64,000 bases of DNA from contig NC_009135.1 in the NCBI RefSeq assembly GCF_000016125.1, positions 1,178,001-1,242,000 of the forward strand, read 5' to 3'. Every line of letters starts with the position of its first letter. Position 1 is the stretch's first letter. Under the pieces are notes generated by a model. The model was not told the origin of the DNA. It did not search any database and was given only the letters and a program-made list of their open reading frames with translations. Position numbers and translations under genes: made by a program. This stretch comes from Methanococcus maripaludis C5 (GTDB lineage: Archaea > AGJL01 > Methanococci > Methanococcales > Methanococcaceae). Positions 57,493 through 64,000 of the stretch are shown in pieces.

Positions 57493-58017
57493 CTATTCGT
57501 ATTTGATTGATACTTTTACATTAAATGATGAGTCTGGAAATCTTTCATATATTTCATCATATAACCCATCTAAAAAGTTTATTTTTTTAACAGGGTCTAC
57601 TTTATTTTTAGTGCGTAATATGACGTTTACGATATTCCATTCTTCATTCCAATCGTGTAAACATTCCGTAATATTAACTTCAAGTCCATTTTGAACTTTG
57701 GGTATGATGTATTCTGAAATTTTTTTAGATAATTCTTGCAATTCATTTGAAATTCCCAAAAATTCATCTGAATCATCAAAGAATATATTTAATTTACTAC
57801 TGTCTTTCCTAAATATTTTGTCCATTGCTTTAAATGGGGTGTTGGTATTCATCAAATACGATGGTAAATCAAAATTTTGGGGTCCGCAAGTAGGGTTTGG
57901 AATGAATGGCTTGAAGTATTCAAATTCAGAATATCCAACAAGTGTCAAAGCCCCACCAAATTCTAAACTATGCTCATTTACATAGTCCAATATTGCAGAT
58001 CTTGCGTTTGGGAGCAT
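57493..58017 (-). CDS. Unknown protein paired with the HEPN gene
   Basis: The 174-residue protein has no signal peptide or membrane segment; it has a mixed fold with a conserved-looking CLHDWNEEWNIVNVILRTK segment that resembles a two-strand dimer interface. Ribosome site GAGGGCGAT precedes the ATG. It lies seven bases upstream of the HEPN gene, so it may be its antitoxin or partner; that is inference. Confidence 0.5.
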   Translation of the reverse strand: MLPNARSAILDYVNEHSLEFGGALTLVGYSEFEYFKPFIPNPTCGPQNFDLPSYLMNTNTPFKAMDKIFRKDSSKLNIFFDDSDEFLGISNELQELSKKISEYIIPKVQNGLEVNITECLHDWNEEWNIVNVILRTKNKVDPVKKINFLDGLYDEIYERFPDSSFNVKVSIKYE

Positions 58018-58031
58018 GAATATCGCCCTCG

Positions 58032-58331
58032 TTATTCAATTTTTTTAGGAAATTCTTCAACTTTTTCGTCTATTTCTTTTAAATATTTATCTAAGTCTTG
58101 TAGCATTGCTCTAGCAGTTTCTACTGTAAAATATATTCTAAGGGATGATTCCCAATTATTTTCCCTATTAATTAAACCGTTTTTTTCATCATTTATTATT
58201 TTAAGATTATTTCTTAAAACATCCATCATAAGCATGCTTTTATTGAATGGACAAACTAATATCGCAGGAGAGAATTTTTCAGTAAAATCTGGGGATTTTT
58301 TAATCTCCATTTTATCTCCGTTCCCTTCCAT
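58032..58331 (-). CDS. Unknown small protein, first gene of the HEPN operon
   Basis: The 99-residue protein starts MEGNGDKMEIKKSPDF and has a helical C-terminal half (ETARAMLQDLDKYLKEIDEK). GGATGTGGT precedes the ATG. Fourteen bases separate it from the next gene. No known family. Confidence 0.5.
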   Translation of the reverse strand: MEGNGDKMEIKKSPDFTEKFSPAILVCPFNKSMLMMDVLRNNLKIINDEKNGLINRENNWESSLRIYFTVETARAMLQDLDKYLKEIDEKVEEFPKKIE

Positions 58332-58510
58332 TTTACCACATCCTAAAAATTAAGAATTAATTATACTATTTTACAGATTATACTATAAAGTTTACGGTAT
58401 AAATTAAATGAAATTATATATATACGTAATAAATTCTTTTAAACTTTAAATTTTAAAAATTACTCTTTTTTCAAATTTTTGATAAACTCCACGATTAAAC
58501 CTTTAAATTA

Positions 58511-58626
58511 TTTATACGATTTTTAACAGAGGAGTATTCATTCGAAATTAAAATAATGGGGCAGAATAGGATTTAAAAGAATATAAAAATGCCCGATATG
58601 ATTTTTAGTTTAAATGAGGAGATATT
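58511..58626 (+). promoter_or_regulatory. Promoter and leader of the ECF S-component gene
   Basis: TTTATACG (58511-58518) can serve as the TATA box with start near 58540. In the leader GGGCA (58559-58563) and TGCCC (58590-58594) form a short stem around an A-rich loop. The stem lies before a transporter gene, as riboswitches often do, but no known aptamer is recognised. Confidence 0.35.
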
Positions 58627-59229
58627 TTGGACGATAAATTAAATGATCTCAAAATTGAACGTGAAACTTACAAGAAAGTACTTTACAGGTATTTGATACT
58701 TCTTTCGATTGGAATTAACCTTGTGGGGGCACATTTGGTACTTCTTTTAAAATTGCCTGCTTATTTAGATAGTGTTGGAACTATTCTTGCTGCAATTTTA
58801 ATGGGGCCAATAATTGGGGCAGTTGTGGGCCTTGCAACACATTTTAGTTTAGGGATAATCATGGGTCCTGTTTATTTTCATTTTGCAATCGTAAATGGAT
58901 TAATTGGACTAATTACTGGTTACATATTTGATAAATATCCGTTTAATTTAAAAACAGTTCTTTCGGCATCAGTTGTTATTTCGCTAATGGCTTCACTGGT
59001 TGGAAATACTATAAGTTACATTGTATTTTCAGGAATTACTGGTGAATCAGTTGATATATTAACAAAACATCTATTGGAACTTGGGTTCAACCTGTTTACT
59101 GCTGTTTACATAACAGGATTTTTCTCAAATTTCTTGGATAAGTTGATTTCATTTGCATTAGTATTCTATATAATAGTAATACTGTGTGATAAATTCGAAA
59201 TAAAAGAATTTGAGATTTGTAAAAAATAA
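58627..59229 (+). CDS. ECF transporter S component (substrate-binding membrane subunit)
   Basis: The 200-residue protein has five or six transmembrane helices, with LDSVGTILAAILMGPIIGAV and NGLIGLITGYIFDKYPF typical of ECF S components that bind vitamins or metals and share an energising module encoded elsewhere. The substrate cannot be read from sequence. The start is a TTG at 58627 with GAGGAGATA upstream; there is no ATG nearby. It stands alone. Confidence 0.75.
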   Translation: MDDKLNDLKIERETYKKVLYRYLILLSIGINLVGAHLVLLLKLPAYLDSVGTILAAILMGPIIGAVVGLATHFSLGIIMGPVYFHFAIVNGLIGLITGYIFDKYPFNLKTVLSASVVISLMASLVGNTISYIVFSGITGESVDILTKHLLELGFNLFTAVYITGFFSNFLDKLISFALVFYIIVILCDKFEIKEFEICKK

Positions 59230-59245
59230 TTTTAACGTATTTCCC

Positions 59246-59285
59246 TTAAATTTTAAATTACTCTTTTTAATTGATTGAAATGAAT
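59246..59285 (+). repeat. Dispersed AATTACTCTTTTTAA element
   Basis: The core AATTACTCTTTTTAA followed by TTGATTGAAA occurs here after the ECF gene, at 59665-59700 after the next gene, at 31511-31550 (with one change) and, degenerate, at 58451-58490. The T-tract just after a stop suggests a mobile or recurrent terminator-like sequence. Confidence 0.5.
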
Positions 59286-59428
59286 AAATAATGTTTCATT
59301 ATTTTTAAATGGATTAATATATTATTTTAGCGATTTAAACTGGATATAATGGTTAATTTTAACAAAAAACTGAAAATAATAAATACTTTTGAAAAAAGAG
59401 TTATATCATAGAACGAGGGGTGGTAAAT

Positions 59429-59653
59429 ATGGTTGATCTTTCAAAATATGATACATACGAACTGATAAAAAAGTATCGAGTTTACTTTAAAGAAGGCGAA
59501 AAACCTGCAAAAATAACAATTGAAAGATACTTAAAAACAGGGGAATATTATGCACTTTTAAAACTTCCAGATGGTAGAAAATTTAGTTCCCATCCTGCGA
59601 AAACCCCTGAAGATGCATTAAATGATCCAGTAATTTCATTTAATGTAAAATAA
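59429..59653 (+). CDS. Small conserved-looking soluble protein
   Basis: The 74-residue protein (MVDLSKYDTYELIKKYRVYF ... GEYYALLKLPDGRKFSSHPA) is basic and beta-rich. The ATG at 59429 follows GGGGTGGTA; a GTG at 59420 lies inside that site. It stands alone between two copies of the dispersed AATTACTC element. Unknown function. Confidence 0.6.
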   Translation: MVDLSKYDTYELIKKYRVYFKEGEKPAKITIERYLKTGEYYALLKLPDGRKFSSHPAKTPEDALNDPVISFNVK

Positions 59654-59723
59654 AAATTCTCCCCAAATTTAAATTACTCTTTTTAAATTGATTGAAAAAT
59701 GTAATAGATTTAAAATAAAAATA

Positions 59724-60229
59724 TTACATGAGCGTAATATAATCTTCAGGCATGTTGTCTATATCGTACGTTTCGATAGCTTTTTTTATCCGTTCAATTT
59801 CAAAAGGTACATGAATTGTTTTTATGGATTTTGAATCAATCCTGAATTTTAACAGTTTTGGCCACAAATCGCTCTTTTTTAAAGGGTTTTCACCATATCC
59901 GCCAACATATGCCATAATTACAGGCATTTTATTTATGCCGACAGCCTTTTCCAGTTCAAACGGCAGTAATTTTCTATCCCTATTGTATACATCAGAGATA
60001 ATTACGAGCATGTTTTTAGACTTCTGAATTCTTTCAAAAGCTCTTGCCTTACGTGTTTCATCAGAAATATTTTGTTTTTCAACATTTTCAGGACATATAT
60101 TTAATTTTAAACCATATCTTCTGAATTATTCCATTCTTTTAAAATTTGAAAGTATTTTCTATCGATTTCAGTTGGATTCGTTGTACCACAGCCATTAAAA
60201 GCCACGTATGTTCCAGAACGGCATTTCAT
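59724..60229 (-). pseudogene. Frameshifted TIR-like (ThsB/DUF1863-type) gene
   Basis: The first part, from an ATG at 60229, reads RSGTYVAFNGCGTTNPTEID, the typical start of TIR-like proteins of the MTH538/ThsB group, and stops at TAA near 60111. Shifting by one base near 60117-60122 restores a continuous protein: GLKLNICPENVEKQ ... KNMLVIISDVYNRDRKLLPF to the stop at 59724. One missing base explains it. In Thoeris defence such proteins make a cyclic nucleotide signal after phage infection, but no ThsA partner lies nearby. Either the gene is dead or this is a sequencing error. Confidence 0.65.
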
Positions 60230-60391
60230 ATTAATCCCCTTCATATATGCTAACAATTAATCTTCGATTTAACATTAAATTGGAAATTAATCCTTCATAT
60301 TATATATACGATTTTTAATAAATACCTGTATCTTAACTTTTATTATTTTATAATCTTGATTGATTAACCACTATCCGAAAGGGGAAAACAA

Positions 60392-60475
60392 ATGCCTGAA
60401 CTTGAAATAAGAAAGAATATTTTGTCATGTCAAAATAGCAATTCAAAAGTACTTTATAAAAACAGCATATATTGA
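60392..60475 (+). CDS. Possible short or truncated gene
   Basis: An ATG after GAAAGGGGAAA opens 27 codons, MPELEIRKNILSCQNSNSKV, then stops. The good ribosome site suggests it was once translated, but it is short enough to be chance or the start of a truncated gene. It lies just before the MarR gene. The remaining 60230-60523 stretch holds AT-rich promoter DNA. Confidence 0.25.
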   Translation: MPELEIRKNILSCQNSNSKVLYKNSIY

Positions 60476-60523
60476 TCAAGATATATTGAAAAATATATGT
60501 GATATTTATTGTAGGTTTAAACT

Positions 60524-61018
60524 ATGGAATTGGTAAATGATACTTGTAAGATATGGGAATATATGTATGCAGTTTCAAGAGACTACCTTTACCAGGACAT
60601 TCCAAAAAAAGAATTTTTGGAAATCAGCATGAGTGATAAAATTTATCTTGAAACAGTGTATTACATGGAAAACCCTAAAATTTCCGAAATTGCAGAAAAA
60701 TTGCACCATACAAGTACTGCAATTACGAATATGACTAAAAAATTAGAAAAAAAAGGCTATGTTAAAAGAATAAAATCAGAAGGGGATAAGAGGGAAGTGA
60801 GGGTTGAATTAACAAAAAAAGGAAATTATTTATTTCTATGGAATGAAGAAATGCATAATGTAACGGTAAAGGAAATAAAAGAACTTTTAAGCCCTGAAGA
60901 ATTTGAAAATTTTAAATTTTTAATTAGAAAAATTTCAGAAGATTTTGAAAATAAATTAGACGGTCTTTACAGTCAGAACAAAAATATCAATAAATCAGAT
61001 TGGCCACCAATAATTTAA
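60524..61018 (+). CDS. MarR-family transcriptional regulator
   Basis: The 164-residue protein has the MarR winged helix: YYMENPKISEIAEKLHHTST, ITNMTKKLEKKGYVKRIKSE and the wing GDKREVRVELTKKG, with helices at both ends for dimerisation. It lacks the ligand-pocket cysteines of oxidant sensors. Just upstream is ATATTGATCAAGATAT (about 60469-60484), centred on the palindrome TTGATCAA, a possible autoregulatory site. No obvious target operon is adjacent. Confidence 0.8.
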   Translation: MELVNDTCKIWEYMYAVSRDYLYQDIPKKEFLEISMSDKIYLETVYYMENPKISEIAEKLHHTSTAITNMTKKLEKKGYVKRIKSEGDKREVRVELTKKGNYLFLWNEEMHNVTVKEIKELLSPEEFENFKFLIRKISEDFENKLDGLYSQNKNINKSDWPPII

Positions 61019-61341
61019 GTTTTTTAATATACATTTTAAAAAATCTCTTTTTAATTTATAATCATTGTAAAAAAAGTGTTTTTATGGCCCAATATAAACC
61101 AGATGAGTTTTTTTAATTTCACTTGGAGAGGGTGAAAAATGTCACTAGTCATATTTATAAAATTCATTATCGTTTGGATCATTGGGAACATAAAAACATT
61201 ATGATATAAAACTTGAATCATATATAAATAATAGCAATTTAACCGGAAACATAACTTATAAATATAGTTTTTTTATTTCTATTTTTTCGATTAGTGTTAA
61301 AATAACAATATTAAAAAATCAATAAAACTCATTAAAATAAT

Positions 61342-61555
61342 GTTCTGGAAAAGGTGTTCCGTTAATTCAATTGGGGTTGAATATTCATTTTTTCCAGAAC
61401 TTTTCCACAATAATTCAATAGGTGTCATTTAAACTTCAGTAGGTGTTATTTAAACTTCAGTAGGTGTTATTTAAACTTCAGTAGGTGTTATTTAAACTTC
61501 AGTAGGTGTTATTTAAACTTCAGTAGGTGTCATTTAAATACCCAGTTAACGGAAC
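61342..61555. repeat. Tandem 21-bp repeats framed by two inverted repeats
   Basis: Five full 21-base units (61419-61439, 61440-61460, 61461-61481, 61482-61502, 61503-61523) with consensus TAGGTGTTATTTAAACTTCA plus G are followed by a partial sixth from 61524. The first and sixth read GTGTC where the middle four read GTGTT. Outside, GTTCCGTTAA (61356-61365) is the exact inverse of TTAACGGAAC (61546-61555), and GTTCTGGAAAA (61342-61352) of TTTTCCAGAAC (61390-61400). There are no spacers, so it is not CRISPR. The rest of 61019-61686 shows no gene. Confidence 0.85.
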
Positions 61556-61686
61556 TATTTTTAATATATATTAGTAATATATAAGTTTTTCGGAATTTAA
61601 AGAGTTTTTAAAGGTTATTTTGACATATGGAGTATTATCTAGAATGATATACTCAAAAAAATAGAATTTATTTCTAAAATATAAAT

Positions 61687-62175
61687 TTAGAAATCAAATA
61701 CACCCAATTTATTAGCAACTCTTAAAATAACTGCTCCAATGGTGTTCATATGGGTGTAATTTGGAACGGGAATTGCGTATATTTTTTTCCAGTTTTTATT
61801 TTTATCTTCAAGGTGTATGTTGTATTTATCGATGGAATATCTTAAAATGTCGTTTTTTCGCCACAATGAGAATTTTAAATAGTTTTTTTCATAATCGCCC
61901 ATAAGTTCTTTGTAAGCATATTTTTTAAACACATCAAGGGCCAGTTTCTGTTCTAAATTCAGAGTTAGTTCCTTTATTTCATCCCGTAATACATTCAATA
62001 CTACGACGGTAGATAGTAAAAGTTTCATATAGTCTCTCGGATTTAATTTATCAAATCCTTTCTTTTTACCTTCACAGTATGTTGTAAAATACCGTAAAAT
62101 TTCAGAAGACGTTGAAATGGTTTTTGAACACAGTGAATTATATGGGGAAGATTCAAAATCAAGATCGCACTCCAT
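61687..62175 (-). CDS. Unknown soluble protein next to a chemoreceptor
   Basis: The 162-residue protein is helical with a cysteine-rich start (MECDLDFESSPYNSLCSKTI) and no membrane segment. KLLLSTVVVLNVLRDEIKEL is its longest hydrophobic helix. I do not recognise it. It starts 32 bases after the chemoreceptor stop on the same strand and may be cotranscribed with it, suggesting a link to chemotaxis; that is inference. Confidence 0.5.
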   Translation of the reverse strand: MECDLDFESSPYNSLCSKTISTSSEILRYFTTYCEGKKKGFDKLNPRDYMKLLLSTVVVLNVLRDEIKELTLNLEQKLALDVFKKYAYKELMGDYEKNYLKFSLWRKNDILRYSIDKYNIHLEDKNKNWKKIYAIPVPNYTHMNTIGAVILRVANKLGVFDF

Positions 62176-62207
62176 TTTATACCTCTTGAAAAATAAAGAA
62201 AAAGAAA

Positions 62208-64000
62208 TTAAATTTTAAACTGACTTGATTTTTTAGTTACTCGTTCTGCGACTTGAGTAACTTCTTCTGCAATTCCTCTGATTTCTTCAATAATTGAATT
62301 CAGTTCTTCAGTTGAAGCAGTAACTTCTTCTGCAGTTGCAGTAAACTCTTCTGAAAGTGCAGCAATATCCTGTGCATTCTTTAAAGCGCCTTCGGTATTA
62401 TCCGTAGCACTCTGTGCACCCTTTTTAATATCATTTATTTTGATTGCAGCATCGTTAACACTTCCTTTAATTCTTAAAAGTGCATCGTTTACTTCATCGA
62501 TTGCAATTACTCCTTTATCGACTTCATCTTTTCCTTTTAATCCAAGATCCATTGTATCTTCAATTCTTCGATTTACGCCGTCAATTGTATGGTTAATGTC
62601 TTCAACGGATTTTTTAATTTCTTCTGCAAGTGCTTTAATTTCACTTGCAACAACTGCAAATCCTTTTCCAGCATCTCCAGCACGTGCAGCTTCAATTGAA
62701 GCATTCAATGCCAAAAGTCCAGTCTGTTCTGCAATATCTTTAATTAATCCGGTAACGTCGTTAATTTTTTTACCGTCATCACCAAGCATTTGAATTGCTT
62801 TTCCTAATTCATCAATAACATTGGTTATTGACTGCATTCTTGTAATTGCGTTTTCAACTTTTTTAACTCCATTTTCAGAGTTTTCGCCGATTTCTTCGGC
62901 AGCTTTGACTGTTTCTTCTGCTGCACCATAAACTTCTTTTGCAACACCATATGTATTTTCAAGTTGGTCTGACGCTTCTTGTAATTTTGCAGATTGATCA
63001 CTCGAAGCTTCTGCAACCTGATTTGCAGCTTCTGTAACTTGCGTTGCGGTTTCTTCTGCACTTTTAAGTTCGTCTTCAACTTTTTGAACCTGACTTGTTA
63101 ATAAGTCAACTTCTTCTCTCAGGTCTTTAATCAACTGTGCAACATTTGCAACTGCAGTGTTGATTGCTTTTTGAAGGGTGTTATTTTCAGTATTTTCATC
63201 AGCCCTTGCTGTAAAGTCCCCTTTTGCAACATTGTTCATTACATTGGTTACGTTATTAAGGAGATTTGCAAGTTCAACTTTATCCATATCCATAGTTTTC
63301 ATTAAATTCTTAATATTGCCAGCCATTCCATTGAATGAATCTGAAAGTTCTTGTAATTCATCGCCAGTTTTAACAGAGGTTTTGTAATCATAGTTACCAT
63401 TTCCAAATTCAGAAGTTCCTTTTTTGAGTTCTTCTATTGGTTTTGTAATTTTTCTTCCAGTGTACATTGCAATCAAAATCGAAAGCAATAAACCTAAAAG
63501 TGCTACGATTATAATCTGATTTCTAATTCCATTAATAACTGCTAAAAATGGACCTTCTGGAGTCCCTACAAAAATCATACCCACTACATTTCCATCCATA
63601 TCTTCTATTGGAGAGTATTTTGTAATGTATGACTGGCCTAAAACAGTTGCAGTTCCAACGTGTTCTTGGTGATTTAAAGCTTTATTATAAACTTCTTGTG
63701 ATGCAGTAGTCCCAGTTGCATCTCTTCCATTAGTTTGAACAGTTGTAGAAATTCTGACATTTTTAAGGAATATTGTAGCTTCATTTCCAGTAACCTGTTT
63801 AACTCGGTCTACCCAGTAATCATCTTTGTTTACGATATCTACAAGTGCTACACTTCCCACAAGTTTTCCAGAATTGTAAACTGGAGCAACTGCACATATT
63901 GCAAGAGCATCGTTTGCATTATCTACCTTATAATCGCTGTATTTTGAAGCCTCAGCTCCAGAAATTATCAAAAATGAACTTTGAACTCCATTTCCAAGTA
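62208..64000 (-). CDS. Methyl-accepting chemotaxis protein, C-terminal part (cut by window end)
   Basis: The frame runs without a stop to the window edge, so the N-terminus is missing. Present are most of an extracellular Cache-type sensor domain ([40 protein letters not shown]), a transmembrane helix ([20 protein letters not shown]), a HAMP domain ([14 protein letters not shown]) and a long coiled coil with the signalling tip [20 protein letters not shown]. It relays ligand signals to CheA/CheW for archaellum-driven motility. The C-terminus lacks a CheR-tethering pentapeptide. Confidence 0.92.
   Translation of the reverse strand, partial: LGNGVQSSFLIISGAEASKYSDYKVDNANDALAICAVAPVYNSGKLVGSVALVDIVNKDDYWVDRVKQVTGNEATIFLKNVRISTTVQTNGRDATGTTASQEVYNKALNHQEHVGTATVLGQSYITKYSPIEDMDGNVVGMIFVGTPEGPFLAVINGIRNQIIIVALLGLLLSILIAMYTGRKITKPIEELKKGTSEFGNGNYDYKTSVKTGDELQELSDSFNGMAGNIKNLMKTMDMDKVELANLLNNVTNVMNNVAKGDFTARADENTENNTLQKAINTAVANVAQLIKDLREEVDLLTSQVQKVEDELKSAEETATQVTEAANQVAEASSDQSAKLQEASDQLENTYGVAKEVYGAAEETVKAAEEIGENSENGVKKVENAITRMQSITNVIDELGKAIQMLGDDGKKINDVTGLIKDIAEQTGLLALNASIEAARAGDAGKGFAVVASEIKALAEEIKKSVEDINHTIDGVNRRIEDTMDLGLKGKDEVDKGVIAIDEVNDALLRIKGSVNDAAIKINDIKKGAQSATDNTEGALKNAQDIAALSEEFTATAEEVTASTEELNSIIEEIRGIAEEVTQVAERVTKKSSQFKI

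Noticed and set aside
58540-58600. Known riboswitch before the ECF transporter gene
   Set aside because: Only a five-pair stem is visible and no conserved aptamer core (preQ1, TPP, cobalamin) can be recognised.
58332-58626. tRNA fragment as right attachment site of the element
   Set aside because: I searched this gap by eye for an acceptor or T-arm fragment and found none.
61419-61540. Possible CRISPR array
   Set aside because: The 21-bp units follow each other directly with no spacers, and no cas gene lies nearby; it is a plain tandem repeat.

Overview
The window is chromosomal DNA of a methanogenic archaeon, very probably a Methanococcus close to M. maripaludis. Supporting this are the strongly AT-rich sequence, GGTGA-type ribosome sites about four bases before starts, archaeal TATA boxes, an archaeal histone, a Methanococcus-type S-layer protein, the coenzyme F420 gene cofD, archaeal AlaS, pantoate kinase, ABCE1/RLI and family B DNA polymerase. 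Species assignment is inference; no 16S gene is present.

Positions 1-30646 are ordinary core genome. The minus strand carries cofD (partial), a MurG-like glycosyltransferase, a membrane-tethered winged-helix regulator, a MetE-core methionine synthase, an ACT/DUF5612 protein, HtpX, pantoate kinase, alaS and eno. The plus strand then carries hemD, a YfcE-like phosphoesterase, purD, a class V aminotransferase, a DUF84 NTPase, a ferredoxin plus geranylgeranyl reductase pair, a histone and pyrH, with signal peptidase I on the opposite strand. Two identical initiator tRNA-Met genes follow, then the S-layer gene, ABCE1, the homoaconitase/isopropylmalate dehydratase small subunit, DNA polymerase B, a gamma-glutamylcyclotransferase-like gene, 5'-deoxyadenosine deaminase, a PHP protein and an RNA ligase.

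From about 30.7 kb the genome becomes accessory. A structured non-coding RNA (30.70-30.82 kb) is followed by decayed small genes, a GNAT plus polysaccharide deacetylase pair, and a broken tyrosine-recombinase C-terminus (34.02-34.21 kb). The last marks an integrated element. The element shows a cluster of short GC-rich hairpins (34.46-34.85 kb), a large ArdC-like/metalloprotease/methyltransferase protein with a leader sequence duplicated before the next gene, and a small ribbon-helix-helix-like protein whose promoter shares heptamer repeats with the large gene.

The heart of the element is two minus-strand operons. The upstream one (55574 to 50294) looks like replication/early genes: an AbrB-like protein, two related small proteins, a zinc-ribbon protein, a Hel308-like helicase and three tiny coupled genes. 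The downstream one (49174 to 39939) looks like a virion or transfer module: a P-loop ATPase, many small membrane proteins and three secreted, C-terminally anchored proteins. It resembles integrated virus-like or pT26-2-type plasmid elements of Methanococcales. Between the operons lies about 1.1 kb without genes that holds five plus-strand units, each a TATA box followed about 26 bases later by a hairpin. I read this as a candidate small-RNA array and consider it the most interesting feature of the window.

The right part (55.8-60.5 kb) holds a winged-helix regulator, a PD-(D/E)xK nuclease, a three-gene HEPN-containing operon, an ECF transporter S component and a frameshifted TIR-like (ThsB-type) gene. 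The window ends with a MarR regulator, a 21-bp tandem-repeat array framed by inverted repeats (61.34-61.56 kb), an unknown protein and a truncated methyl-accepting chemotaxis protein.
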